Counted from the first letter of the stretch, positions 1 to 6,744 are shown. The stretch: 12,314 bases of DNA from Gemmatimonadota bacterium (GCA_025361465.1 JANYAG010000293.1:1-12314), one strand, 5' to 3'. Notes: generated by a model from the letters alone, not told the origin. A program made the numbers and translations.

Positions 1-565
1 CTCCTATCTCGTGCACCGCGCGCTCGAGAAGCGGTCGGCCGAGCTCACGGAGCTCGAGCGCGATCTCACGAAGCTCGAGCACATCAAGCCGCCGTTTCCG
101 CGACTCGAGTACAGCGACGCGATCGACCTGCTGCATCGCAAGGGGAGCACGACCACCTGGGGCGAAGACCTCGGCGCCGAGGATGAGGCGCTGATCGTTG
201 CGGACTACGACCTCCCCGTCTTCGTGATGAACTACCCGAAGGAGGCGAAGGCGTTCTACATGAAGGAGAATCCGGACGATTTGCGCACCGTGCTCTGCAA
301 CGATTGCCTGGCGCCGGAAGGGTACGGCGAGATCATCGGTGGCTCACAGCGCGAGGACGACTACGACCGGCTGCTCGCCCGCATCGAAGCCCAGGGGCTC
401 GACCCCAAGTCGTACGGCTGGTATCTCGACCTGCGGAAGTATGGTGGCTTCGTGCACTCGGGCTTCGGCCTCGGTCTCGAACGCACCGTGGCCTGGATCT
501 GCGGCATTCCCCACATTCGCGAAACGATCGCGTTTCCGCGGCAGATCCACCGGCTCTACCCATAG
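1..565 (+). CDS. asnS: Asparaginyl-tRNA synthetase, C-terminal part (5' end outside window)
   Basis: This is the C-terminal ~188 residues of a class II aminoacyl-tRNA synthetase that charges tRNA-Asn in the cytoplasm. The frame is open from base 2, so the GTG at 11 is internal and the true start lies upstream. Visible catalytic-domain landmarks are MNYPKEAKAFYMK (typical of AsnRS), EIIGGSQRE, YLDLRKYGG and the class II motif 3 GFGLGLERT at about 461-487, whose Arg contacts ATP. The end FPRQIHRLYP resembles the AsnRS type ending in FPR..RLYP found in archaea and some bacteria. Motifs 1 and 2 and the N-terminal OB-fold anticodon domain are not in the window. AspRS is the main alternative; the MNYPKE segment and the short C-terminus after motif 3, with no bacterial AspRS insertion, favour AsnRS. 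The gene is convergent with mazG, with a 71-bp gap. Confidence 0.9.
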   Translation, partial: SYLVHRALEKRSAELTELERDLTKLEHIKPPFPRLEYSDAIDLLHRKGSTTTWGEDLGAEDEALIVADYDLPVFVMNYPKEAKAFYMKENPDDLRTVLCNDCLAPEGYGEIIGGSQREDDYDRLLARIEAQGLDPKSYGWYLDLRKYGGFVHSGFGLGLERTVAWICGIPHIRETIAFPRQIHRLYP

Positions 566-572
566 GCGTGAA

Positions 573-641
573 CGGTGGGCGGTGAGCGGTGAACGGTGAA
601 CGGTGAACGGTGATCGGTGCATTCACCAATCACCAATCACC
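573..641. repeat. Heptanucleotide tandem repeat with inverted copies (hairpin)
   Basis: From 573 to 621 there are seven consecutive 7-bp units: CGGTGGG, CGGTGAG, CGGTGAA three times, CGGTGAT, CGGTGCA. A degenerate unit (GCGTGAA) precedes them at 566-572. From 622 the pattern flips to TTCACCA, ATCACCA, ATCACC, which are reverse complements of the same unit. Pairing 602-619 with 624-641 gives an 18-position stem (15 pairs, 3 mismatches) around the loop CATT. The right arm contains the mazG stop codon (637-639). It lies between convergent asnS and mazG, so a bidirectional transcription barrier is possible, but no T-tract follows on either strand. Confidence 0.85.
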
Positions 642-1401
642 TGCCTTCTCCCGCTTTCACAGCATCCCACAGCACATCCAACTCCGCCAGCGTCGCGTCG
701 GTCATCACGACCCCGCGGTCCCGGGCGAGTTGTTCCACCATGACGAATCGCTGGCGGAACTTCCGGTTGGAGCGCTCCAAGGCACTGCCAGGCTGGACCC
801 CGAGCTTCCGCGCCAGATTGACCACTGCAAAGAGCAGGTCGCCGATCTCGTCGTGCAGCCGCTCCTGGTTCCCCGGGCCGGTGGCGGGCAACTCCGCCTC
901 GACTTCCGCGAGTTCCTCCCGCACCTTGGCGAGCGGACCGTCGGTGTCCGGCCAGTCAAAGCCGACATCGGCGGCCCGTTCCTGCAATCGGTAGGCGAGC
1001 AGGAGCTCCGGCAGGGTGTTGGGCAGCCCATCCAGGGTCCCCCGGCCAGTCTTCCCCTCGCGGGATTTCAGCGATTCCCACCGTTCCCGCTCTCCCAGTT
1101 CGAAGAGATGGGGATGGCGCCGGCGCATCTTGGCGACCAGGTCGTCCGCCACCTGGTCGGGGGTGAACTCGCCTGTCTCCAGCCCGAGGACCAATTGCCA
1201 CGCCAGGTGGAGCATCAGGTCGGCCACCTCCTCGCGGATCTCACCGGGATCGCCCGAGGCCAGGGCCGCCGCGAGCTCATGGGCTTCCTCGATCAGGTAG
1301 GGTCGCAGGGTTTCGCGAGTCTGGATCCGGTCCCAGTCGCAACGGTCCCGCAGGTCCGCGACCATGGCCACCGCCCGCCCCAATGCCGATTCGTCTTGCA
1401 T
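637..1401 (-). CDS. mazG: Nucleoside triphosphate pyrophosphohydrolase MazG
   Basis: MazG hydrolyses (d)NTPs to NMP plus pyrophosphate, cleaning the nucleotide pool; in E. coli it also links to MazEF/ppGpp physiology. The 254-residue protein has the classical duplicated all-alpha MazG architecture, close to the ~263 aa of E. coli MazG. Domain 1 carries the acidic metal-binding set E38-E39-E42 with E58/D61; domain 2 carries E162-E163-E166 with D184-E185-D188 (DEIGDLLFAVVNLAR). The C-terminal ALERSNRKFRQRF segment is family-typical. I chose the ATG at 1399-1401 because a GGAGGGG Shine-Dalgarno sits 5 nt upstream and the product then starts just before the conserved CxWDRxQT segment. A longer open frame reaching back to 1512 would overlap alr and add a low-complexity Arg/Pro tail unlike the family. 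It is divergent from alr and its stop codon lies in the heptad-repeat hairpin. Confidence 0.93.
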   Translation of the reverse strand: MQDESALGRAVAMVADLRDRCDWDRIQTRETLRPYLIEEAHELAAALASGDPGEIREEVADLMLHLAWQLVLGLETGEFTPDQVADDLVAKMRRRHPHLFELGERERWESLKSREGKTGRGTLDGLPNTLPELLLAYRLQERAADVGFDWPDTDGPLAKVREELAEVEAELPATGPGNQERLHDEIGDLLFAVVNLARKLGVQPGSALERSNRKFRQRFVMVEQLARDRGVVMTDATLAELDVLWDAVKAGEGR

Positions 1402-1424
1402 CGATTCCCCTCCGCTCCTAGTCT
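1396..1424 (+). promoter_or_regulatory. Candidate promoter for leaderless alr transcript
   Basis: TAGTCT at 1419-1424 fits the TAnnnT -10 consensus and lies 6 nt before the alr GTG. TTGCAT at 1396-1401 is a weak -35 (first three bases match TTGACA) at a 17-bp spacing. If used, transcription would begin at or within a base or two of the start codon, giving an mRNA without a leader. In agreement, the bases before the GTG (CTCCCACT) have no Shine-Dalgarno and an in-frame TAG at 1419 rules out an earlier start. The -35 would overlap the mazG start codon. This is prediction by eye only. Confidence 0.4.
1407..1413 (-). promoter_or_regulatory. Shine-Dalgarno site of mazG
   Basis: Read on the minus strand, this is GGAGGGG, 5 nt before the ATG at 1401. 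It decides the mazG start against the longer upstream open frame. It lies in the 29-bp divergent gap and therefore sits between the candidate -35 and -10 boxes proposed for alr on the other strand. Confidence 0.75.
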
Positions 1425-1430
1425 CCCACT

Positions 1431-2513
1431 GTGCGCAAACGACTAACTCCCGACACGGCTCGGGCCTGGGTGGACGTGGATCTCGACGCCATCGTCCGCA
1501 ACGCCCGTTCATTTTCGGCCCTGACTGGTGTCCCGCTGCTCCCGATGGTGAAGGCCGATGGCTACGGCCTTGGCGCCGTCGCCTTGGCCCGCGCCCTGAC
1601 CGCCCTGGACCCCTGGGGCTTCGGCGTCGCCACGGTTGATGAGGCGCGGGAGCTCTTCCTCAACGGCATCGCCCAACCGATCGTGGTGCTTTCACCGCTG
1701 GTGCCGGCGATGGTCGATCTGGTCGCCACGGTGGCGGCCCGGCCTTCGATCAGTGATTATGGTGCGTTGCAGGCCTGGCTGGGGCACGGCACCAGCCCCT
1801 TCCACCTCGAGATCGACACCGGGATGAACCGGTCCGGGTTCCGCTGGGATGACGTCGCGACGCTTGCCGCTGCGGGCAATCTGCTCGCCAACGCGACCGG
1901 ATGGGAGGGTGCGTACACCCACTTCCATTCCGCGGAACGCGACCCGATCAACTGTGCGGAGCAGTGGCGCCGCTTCCAGGTCGCCCTCGGAGCGCTCGGC
2001 CGCCGACCCCCGCTGCTGCATGTCGCCTCCTCAGCGGTCGGGGCCTACGGGGCCACCTATGCCGCCGATCTGGTTCGCCCGGGCATCCATGTCTATGGTG
2101 GATTCGTCCCCGGGCTGGATGCCATTCCGGTCGCGCGCCTCTCGGCCCGGGTGGTTGGCGTCCGGCGCCTCGGCCGGGGGGACACGGTCGGCTATGACGC
2201 CACCTGGACCGCTCCGAACGCGACCACGGTGGCCACGCTCGGAATCGGGTACGCCGACGGGGTGCATCGCTCCCTTTCGAACGTGGGCGCCGTCGAATTG
2301 CTGGGGCAACGGCTGCGCATCGTGGGACGGATCTCGATGGATCACATCACGATTGATGCCGGCGACCTGCCGGTGTCGATCGGGGACGTCGCGACCATCT
2401 TTGGAGGCCTGGTGACCCTGGACGAACAGGCGGCGCTTGCCGGGACCATCAGTTACGAATTGCTCACCGCGCTCGGCAGCCGCCTGCCGCGCATCTACCA
2501 CCGTGCCGAATGA
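1431..2513 (+). CDS. alr: Alanine racemase
   Basis: PLP-dependent enzyme interconverting L- and D-alanine, supplying D-Ala for peptidoglycan. At 360 aa it is of usual length. The N-terminal TIM barrel carries the PLP lysine K41 in MVKADGYGLG; the C-terminal beta domain supplies the second catalytic base, Y255 in GDTVGYDATW (equivalent to Tyr265 of the Geobacillus enzyme). GIGYADG (Y274, the Tyr284 equivalent) and GRISMDHITID are the other signatures; the spacing between the two tyrosines (19) matches the family exactly. EIDTGMNRSGF is the substrate-side Arg segment. The GTG at 1431 is the only sensible start: a stop codon precedes it in frame and the next Met is in the active-site motif. There is no Shine-Dalgarno, suggesting leaderless initiation. 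It heads a run of same-strand genes and overlaps the next gene by ATGA. Confidence 0.95.
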   Translation: MRKRLTPDTARAWVDVDLDAIVRNARSFSALTGVPLLPMVKADGYGLGAVALARALTALDPWGFGVATVDEARELFLNGIAQPIVVLSPLVPAMVDLVATVAARPSISDYGALQAWLGHGTSPFHLEIDTGMNRSGFRWDDVATLAAAGNLLANATGWEGAYTHFHSAERDPINCAEQWRRFQVALGALGRRPPLLHVASSAVGAYGATYAADLVRPGIHVYGGFVPGLDAIPVARLSARVVGVRRLGRGDTVGYDATWTAPNATTVATLGIGYADGVHRSLSNVGAVELLGQRLRIVGRISMDHITIDAGDLPVSIGDVATIFGGLVTLDEQAALAGTISYELLTALGSRLPRIYHRAE

Positions 2514-2761
2514 ACCAGCACTTCATGTCCCTCGTCTTTGGACTGGCCGCGCAGGCCAATTCCGCGCTGGATGGCCAGCTTCCGCCCGGGGCCGAACAGG
2601 CCGGCGCTGGCGATCCCCGGCAACTCGCCCAGGCGCTGATCGACACCCTCGCGGCGCTCCAGGAAAAGACGCGCGGCAATCTTGAAGCCGATGAGACCCA
2701 GCTCCTCGACCAGGCGCTGACGTCCCTGCGATTTCGTTTCGCGACCGGCAAGACCGCGTGA
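2510..2761 (+). CDS. DUF1844 family small protein
   Basis: An 83-residue protein without signal peptide. The pattern FMSLVFGLAAQANSALDG at the start and LIDTLAALQEKTRGNLEADETQ.LLDQALTSLRFRF at the end matches the DUF1844 family, whose hallmark is a hydrophobic N-terminal helix followed by a 'lxxLxeKTkGNLtxeExxlL' helical hairpin. The molecular function of the family is not established. A lower-complexity Pro/Gly/Ala linker joins the two conserved parts at about residues 24-36. The ATG overlaps the alr stop (ATGA), so translation is probably coupled; no Shine-Dalgarno is apparent. It sits between a cell-wall gene and a nucleoside-salvage gene, which gives no clear hint of its role. Confidence 0.8.
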   Translation: MNQHFMSLVFGLAAQANSALDGQLPPGAEQAGAGDPRQLAQALIDTLAALQEKTRGNLEADETQLLDQALTSLRFRFATGKTA

Positions 2762-3924
2762 CTCGCCGGGCAGCGCTGATCGTCCTGGATGGGCTTGGCG
2801 TCGGGGCGGCGCACGACACCGCGGCCTACGGCGACCAGGGGAGTGCCACGCTCGGCAACGTGCTTCGGGCGACGCCAGGGCTGGTCCTGCCGAATCTCAC
2901 TGCCTTCGGCCTCGGCCACTGCGGCGACACTGGCATGCCGAGGGCAGCGGCCCCGCGGGCCGCCTTCGGCACCGCCCAGCCGGCCAGCTCGGGGAAGGAC
3001 AGCACCACCGGACACTGGGAACTGTGCGGGGTAGTCTTGCCAGTACCGTTCCCGACCTTTCCACGGGGATTCCCCGCCGAGTTGCTGGCAGAGTTCTCCC
3101 GGCGGACCGGCCGCGGCGTCCTCGGCAATCGCACCGCCTCGGGCACGGCGATCCTTGACGACCTGGGCGCGGAGCACGTCGCGACCGGCAAGTGGATTGT
3201 CTACACCTCGGCCGATTCGGTGTTTCAAGTCGCCGCGCATGAGCAGGTCGTGCCGCTGAAGGAGCTGTACGCGGCCTGCGACATTGCGCGGGAGATCTGC
3301 GCGGGTGAGTACGGCGTCTCGCGCGTCATCGCCAGGCCGTTCGTCGGGTCGGCCGGGGCGTGGCATCGCACGGCCAATCGCAAGGATGTCTCGGTGCCAC
3401 CGACCGGTCCGACGCTGCTCGATCATCTCGCCGAAGCGCACATTCCCGTCGTCGGCGTGGGCAAGGTTGACGACCTCTTTGCCCGCCGACACCTGACCAG
3501 CATCCATACGACGACCAATGCCGAGGCCTATTCATTGATCGAAGGCGGGCTGGCCTCGATGCATCGGGGCCTGTTGTTCGCGAACGTGATCGAATTCGAC
3601 CAGAGCTGGGGCCACCGCAATGACATCGGGGGCTTCGCCGGGGGGCTGCGGGAACTCGATGCGAGGCTCCCGCGACTCCTCGAGCCGGTTCAGGAGGATG
3701 ATCTGATTATCTTCACGGCCGATCATGGAAACGATCCGACCACGCCGTCGACCGATCATTCCCGGGAACGCGTGCCGGTTCTGGTCTTCGGACCAAGGGT
3801 TCGACCGGTGTCCATTGGTGAACGGGCCACGTTTGCCGATCTGGGGCAGACCATCGCCGAGTTCCTCGGCGTGGCCCCCCTGGCGGCGGGAACATCCTTT
3901 CTTGGTGAGGTCTGGTCAGCGTGA
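2758..3924 (+). CDS. deoB: Phosphopentomutase
   Basis: DeoB interconverts (deoxy)ribose-1-phosphate and (deoxy)ribose-5-phosphate, joining nucleoside breakdown to central metabolism. The 388 aa match the family length (~390). It belongs to the alkaline phosphatase superfamily: metal ligand D11 (VLDGLGVG), phospho-acceptor T84 in GKDSTTGHWE (equivalent to Thr85 of the Bacillus cereus enzyme), then FDQSWGHRND (Asp and His five apart) and TADHGND with a second His twelve residues after the Asp (TDHSRERVP). All six metal-ligand positions known for B. cereus DeoB are thus present. A cap domain lies between, at roughly residues 100-220. The GTG start overlaps the DUF1844 stop (GTGA); no clear ribosome-binding site, so coupling is likely. 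It is followed by cytidine deaminase, which supports a salvage/catabolic role. Confidence 0.95.
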   Translation: MTRRAALIVLDGLGVGAAHDTAAYGDQGSATLGNVLRATPGLVLPNLTAFGLGHCGDTGMPRAAAPRAAFGTAQPASSGKDSTTGHWELCGVVLPVPFPTFPRGFPAELLAEFSRRTGRGVLGNRTASGTAILDDLGAEHVATGKWIVYTSADSVFQVAAHEQVVPLKELYAACDIAREICAGEYGVSRVIARPFVGSAGAWHRTANRKDVSVPPTGPTLLDHLAEAHIPVVGVGKVDDLFARRHLTSIHTTTNAEAYSLIEGGLASMHRGLLFANVIEFDQSWGHRNDIGGFAGGLRELDARLPRLLEPVQEDDLIIFTADHGNDPTTPSTDHSRERVPVLVFGPRVRPVSIGERATFADLGQTIAEFLGVAPLAAGTSFLGEVWSA

Positions 3925-4304
3925 ATGATCTTCGAGCCGCTGCCGAGGCGGCCCGGGCCCGAGCCTATGCGCCGTACTCCGGATTCCACGTCGGAGCCGC
4001 TCTTGAGACTGCGGAGGGTATCATCGTCGCCGGTTGCAACGTAGAGAACGCCTCATATGGCCTGACGATCTGTGCGGAACGGAATGCAGTTGCCGCCGCC
4101 GTGCAGCTCGGCGCTCGCCAGTTCACGCGCCTCGCCCTGGTGACCGACGCCCCTGTCCCGGTTTCGCCTTGCGGGGCGTGCCGGCAAGTGCTGCTCGAAT
4201 TCGGCGGTGATCTGGTCATCGAGAGCTATGCCGGTGACGAGGTGCTCCGCTGGACAGCCCGCGAACTCTTACCGGCCGGCTTCACTGGCGATGTGCTCTC
4301 ATGA
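3921..4304 (+). CDS. cdd: Cytidine deaminase
   Basis: Zinc-dependent deamination of cytidine and deoxycytidine to (deoxy)uridine in pyrimidine salvage. The 127 aa are typical of the small, homotetrameric type. Visible are the substrate-binding start YAPYSGFHVGAAL, the CNVENASYGLTICAERNA segment with zinc ligand C51 and proton-shuttling E53, and PCGACRQVL with zinc ligands C84 and C87. Nothing essential is missing. The GTG start overlaps the deoB stop (GTGA); a weak GGTGAGG lies about 10 nt upstream. Cdd followed by nucleoside phosphorolysis would feed DeoB; no phosphorylase is in the window. Confidence 0.96.
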   Translation: MNDLRAAAEAARARAYAPYSGFHVGAALETAEGIIVAGCNVENASYGLTICAERNAVAAAVQLGARQFTRLALVTDAPVPVSPCGACRQVLLEFGGDLVIESYAGDEVLRWTARELLPAGFTGDVLS

Positions 4305-5494
4305 TGCGCCGCGCGATCGGGTTCATGGCATTCGCGGTCCTCGTCACTGGCTGCACCGAACACCTCACTCAGCCAGGCGTGTGTCCGACGTTCTGCCCGG
4401 GCGGTGCGGCGGTCTTCAAGGACACGGTCATCACGGCGAGTTTCGGCACCGATTCGAGCTTTTCGGGGTATCTCTCCAATGCGGAACTGACCTCTGTCCT
4501 CGTCTCGAGTGGCGGGAGCTACGGCGAGACGCGAGGCATCATCCGCTTCCTGACTCGCGGCGACTCCCTGTCCGTCAAGGACACCCTGCGGACCTTCGCG
4601 GTCGACTCGGCGATCATCGACTTCACGCTTCAGGCGCACGACACCACCCAGGCGAATGCCTTCATTGACCTCTACCGTCTGCCGCATACCGTCGATTCCA
4701 CCACGACGCAGCCGCAGCTTGATGCCCTGCTGACCCCCGATCGGCTGATCCAGAGTGTTCCGATCCGGTCGGCGCTGGGCAATGGGCTCTATCATGTCGT
4801 TTTGCAGGGAGCGGATCTGGCGGCGATCGCCTTTGCCCCGACCGACTCGACGCGACTCCGGGTCGGATTCCGCATTCGGGCCGACGGCCCGACGGCAGGG
4901 CGCATCGGTGCGCCGGCGGCTGGTGCGTCGGGGCCGGTCTTCGCGACGTACGTCACGGCCGATATCGCCGACACGACGCTGCGCAAGCAGGTCATCACGC
5001 GTGCCAGCGACTTCGCCGTGACGGCGCGGAATCTCGGCGTGGTCGTGGACCATTCCGTGCTCGTGGTCGGGGGGTATCCGGTGGCCCGGACCTTCCTGCG
5101 ATTTGCGATCCCGAACTTCCTGCGCGACTCCGTGACCATCATCCGCGCGACGCTTGAACTCACCGGCGCCCGGCCAGTTTTCGGCATCCCATCGGATACG
5201 GCCCAGTTGGTGGCCAACGCCATCCTGGCGGATTTCGGCGCCAAGTCGCCGGTGTCCACCACGCGCTTCGCGCTGGTACCGATGATCTCCGGTTCGCAGT
5301 CGGTGTCGCTGGAGGTGGCCACCATCATCCGGACCTGGCAGGGCAAGACGCCGTTGCCGACCGTCATTCGTCTCGCCCTCGGATCCGAAGGTGCGACCTT
5401 CATCGCGCCGACGTTCGCGTCGTCCCGTTCGGCGACCGGCATGCCACGGTTGCGCATCACCTACCGGCCGCCCTACTCGTTCGGGGGGCTCTGA
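4301..5494 (+). CDS. Putative lipoprotein with two DNRLRE-like beta domains
   Basis: A 397-residue protein of unrecognised function. The first 17 residues (two Arg, hydrophobic stretch, VTG) followed by C18 form a plausible lipobox, so it should be lipid-anchored after export. A second short CPTFC pair (C28, C32) follows. The rest looks like two related all-beta halves, about residues 38-200 and 212-394. Each has an Arg-x-x-x-Arg-Phe strand (RGIIRF at 78-83, RTFLRF at 263-268) followed by a spaced strand pair (IIDFTLQ; IIRATLEL), the pattern of DNRLRE-type (CBM96-like) beta-sandwich modules of surface proteins. This assignment is by eye and tentative. The ATG overlaps the cdd stop (ATGA) and the next gene begins 2 nt after its stop, so it is probably made with the beta-barrel protein downstream. 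Confidence 0.65.
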   Translation: MMRRAIGFMAFAVLVTGCTEHLTQPGVCPTFCPGGAAVFKDTVITASFGTDSSFSGYLSNAELTSVLVSSGGSYGETRGIIRFLTRGDSLSVKDTLRTFAVDSAIIDFTLQAHDTTQANAFIDLYRLPHTVDSTTTQPQLDALLTPDRLIQSVPIRSALGNGLYHVVLQGADLAAIAFAPTDSTRLRVGFRIRADGPTAGRIGAPAAGASGPVFATYVTADIADTTLRKQVITRASDFAVTARNLGVVVDHSVLVVGGYPVARTFLRFAIPNFLRDSVTIIRATLELTGARPVFGIPSDTAQLVANAILADFGAKSPVSTTRFALVPMISGSQSVSLEVATIIRTWQGKTPLPTVIRLALGSEGATFIAPTFASSRSATGMPRLRITYRPPYSFGGL

Positions 5495-5496
5495 GC

Positions 5497-6660
5497 ATGC
5501 GACGCACGCTCCTTTTGCTCGGTGGCGCATTGCTCCTGACGGCGCCGCTCTCCGCGCAGTCGTCCGAGTTCGGCATCCGCGGCATTGGCCTGCCGGGGCG
5601 TGCCGCGTCCGTGCGCGCGCTCGCCCTTGGCGGCTCGATCGGCCTGCTCGATCCGGTCTCGAGCGAAAATCCCGCCTCGCTCGCCGGCCTCGGACAGATG
5701 ACCAGCATCTTCACCTCCAGCAGCAGTTGGGGGCAGAGCGCCAATCCGACTGGCAGTGCGAGCATCCGGGAGGCCCGGTTTCCGCACGTGTTGCTTGGCG
5801 GTCCGATTCCGAGAACGCCGGTGGCGGTTGCGGTGAGCTACTCCAATTATGCCGTCCGCGACTTCACCCTTGCGACGAGTGGCACGGACAGTCCCCGGGG
5901 TATTCCGGTCGGGGTGGTGGATACGCTGAGCGCACGCGGCGGCGTGAACGACATGCGGTTCGGTGTGTCGTGGGCGCTCAGCAAGCGGTTCGCCTTCGGC
6001 GGCGGCATCCACTTTCTGACGGGTTCGAACCGCCTGGCCGCTCGGCGCATCTGGGCGGATTCCAGTTACGACGCACCGCGGGAAAACACCGAACTCAACT
6101 TCACGGGCCTCGGTTTCTCGGGCGGTGTCATGTGGCATCCGACGCCGCGGCTCGAGCTCGGGGGGGCAGTCCGGAGTGATGGCGAGCTCAAGATGCGGCG
6201 CGATTCTTCTGATGTGGTCGTCAACGCCATTGGATTGCCCGTCAGCTTGAGCGGCGACATCCGCTACCTCTTCCGGACCGGGATGTCGGCATCGGCCCAG
6301 GTCACGTCGCGCAACTGGGCCGTGGCCGATGCTGGGTTGAAGGCGGCCGGCGGCATCGGTGCGAACAACACCCTGGAAGTGTCCGGCGGCGTGGAGATGG
6401 TCCGAAACGTTCGCCACCCGGCCAACTGGCCCCTGCGCCTCGGCGCCCGGCGCACCACGCTGCCGTTCCTGTTGCTGCCCGGCGACCAACCCACCGAAAC
6501 CGGTTTCTCCATCGGCACCGGCCGCCGCTTCTCGGCGGATCGTGGTGGCTTCGATATTTCACTCGAGCACCTCACGCGCTCGGCCAGCGCGGGATATCGC
6601 GAGACGGCGTGGGTCCTCTCCTTCGGGATCTCGGTTCATGCCGGTGGGTACACTCCCTAG
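5497..6660 (+). CDS. Putative outer-membrane beta-barrel protein (PorV/FadL-like)
   Basis: A 387-residue exported protein with a clear signal peptide (MRR, then a Leu/Ala-rich core, predicted cut after PLSA, residue 20). The mature start has ALALGGSIGLLDPVSSENPASLAGLGQ, recalling the 'alGGa...d....NPAgLa' opening of PorV/UPF0164/FadL-type outer-membrane barrels. After that come many short alternating hydrophobic strands with Gly and aromatic ends (GLGFSGGVMWHP, LELGGAVRSDGEL, FGGGIHFLTG) and a final strand AWVLSFGISVHAG, as expected for a 12-16-strand barrel. No enzymatic motif is seen. It starts 2 nt after the lipoprotein stop and is the last gene of the alr-led run. The substrate and partner are unknown; a structural or transport role with the neighbouring lipoprotein is inference. 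Confidence 0.65.
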   Translation: MRRTLLLLGGALLLTAPLSAQSSEFGIRGIGLPGRAASVRALALGGSIGLLDPVSSENPASLAGLGQMTSIFTSSSSWGQSANPTGSASIREARFPHVLLGGPIPRTPVAVAVSYSNYAVRDFTLATSGTDSPRGIPVGVVDTLSARGGVNDMRFGVSWALSKRFAFGGGIHFLTGSNRLAARRIWADSSYDAPRENTELNFTGLGFSGGVMWHPTPRLELGGAVRSDGELKMRRDSSDVVVNAIGLPVSLSGDIRYLFRTGMSASAQVTSRNWAVADAGLKAAGGIGANNTLEVSGGVEMVRNVRHPANWPLRLGARRTTLPFLLLPGDQPTETGFSIGTGRRFSADRGGFDISLEHLTRSASAGYRETAWVLSFGISVHAGGYTP

Positions 6661-6702
6661 GCGGGTTCCCCCGGGCTTCGTGACACTTCCGTTCGAGAAA
6701 TC

Positions 6703-6726
6703 GGGGGCGCACCACAGTGCGCCCCC
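6703..6726. terminator. Perfect GC hairpin between the two operons
   Basis: GGGGGCGCAC (6703-6712) pairs perfectly with GTGCGCCCCC (6717-6726) around the loop CACA. It stands 42 bp after the stop of the beta-barrel gene and 23 bp before the miaB ATG. No U-tract follows (the next bases are CATGCGTT), so it is not a classical intrinsic terminator; it may be a U-less terminator, a 3'-end stabiliser or part of the miaB leader. The rest of the 89-bp gap shows no convincing promoter to me. Confidence 0.55.
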
Positions 6727-6737
6727 CATGCGTTGCA

Positions 6738-6744
6738 GAGGGGA
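6738..6744 (+). promoter_or_regulatory. Shine-Dalgarno site of miaB
   Basis: The purine run GAGGGGA lies 5-6 nt before the ATG at 6750 and supports that start. A GTG in the same frame at 6717 would place the start inside the hairpin arm and add eleven residues not expected before the conserved MPRIYLETYGCQMN opening. Confidence 0.75.

Noticed and set aside
11..115. Repeated CTCGAG hexamers in the asnS fragment
   Set aside because: They encode recurring Leu-Glu pairs in a helical segment with preferred codons; this is coding sequence, not a DNA repeat element.
610..1446. Plus-strand open frame opposite mazG
   Set aside because: mazG on the minus strand has both MazG acidic motifs and a good ribosome-binding site; the plus frame is its shadow and begins inside the heptad repeat.
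1402..1512. N-terminal extension of mazG back to 1512
   Set aside because: It would add 37 Arg/Pro-rich residues overlapping alr, unlike the family, whereas ATG 1401 has a Shine-Dalgarno 5 nt upstream.
2464..3507. Long minus-strand open frame opposite deoB
   Set aside because: deoB on the plus strand has every catalytic residue; the minus-strand translation has no family features.
4226..5530. Long minus-strand open frame opposite the cdd end and the lipoprotein gene
   Set aside because: Low-complexity Arg/Gly/Asp-rich translation with no recognisable segment; the plus strand has a lipobox and continuous 4-nt operon overlaps.
6680..6685. GTGACA as a -35 box for miaB
   Set aside because: No TAnnnT-type -10 lies at a suitable spacing; the expected place is occupied by the GC hairpin.
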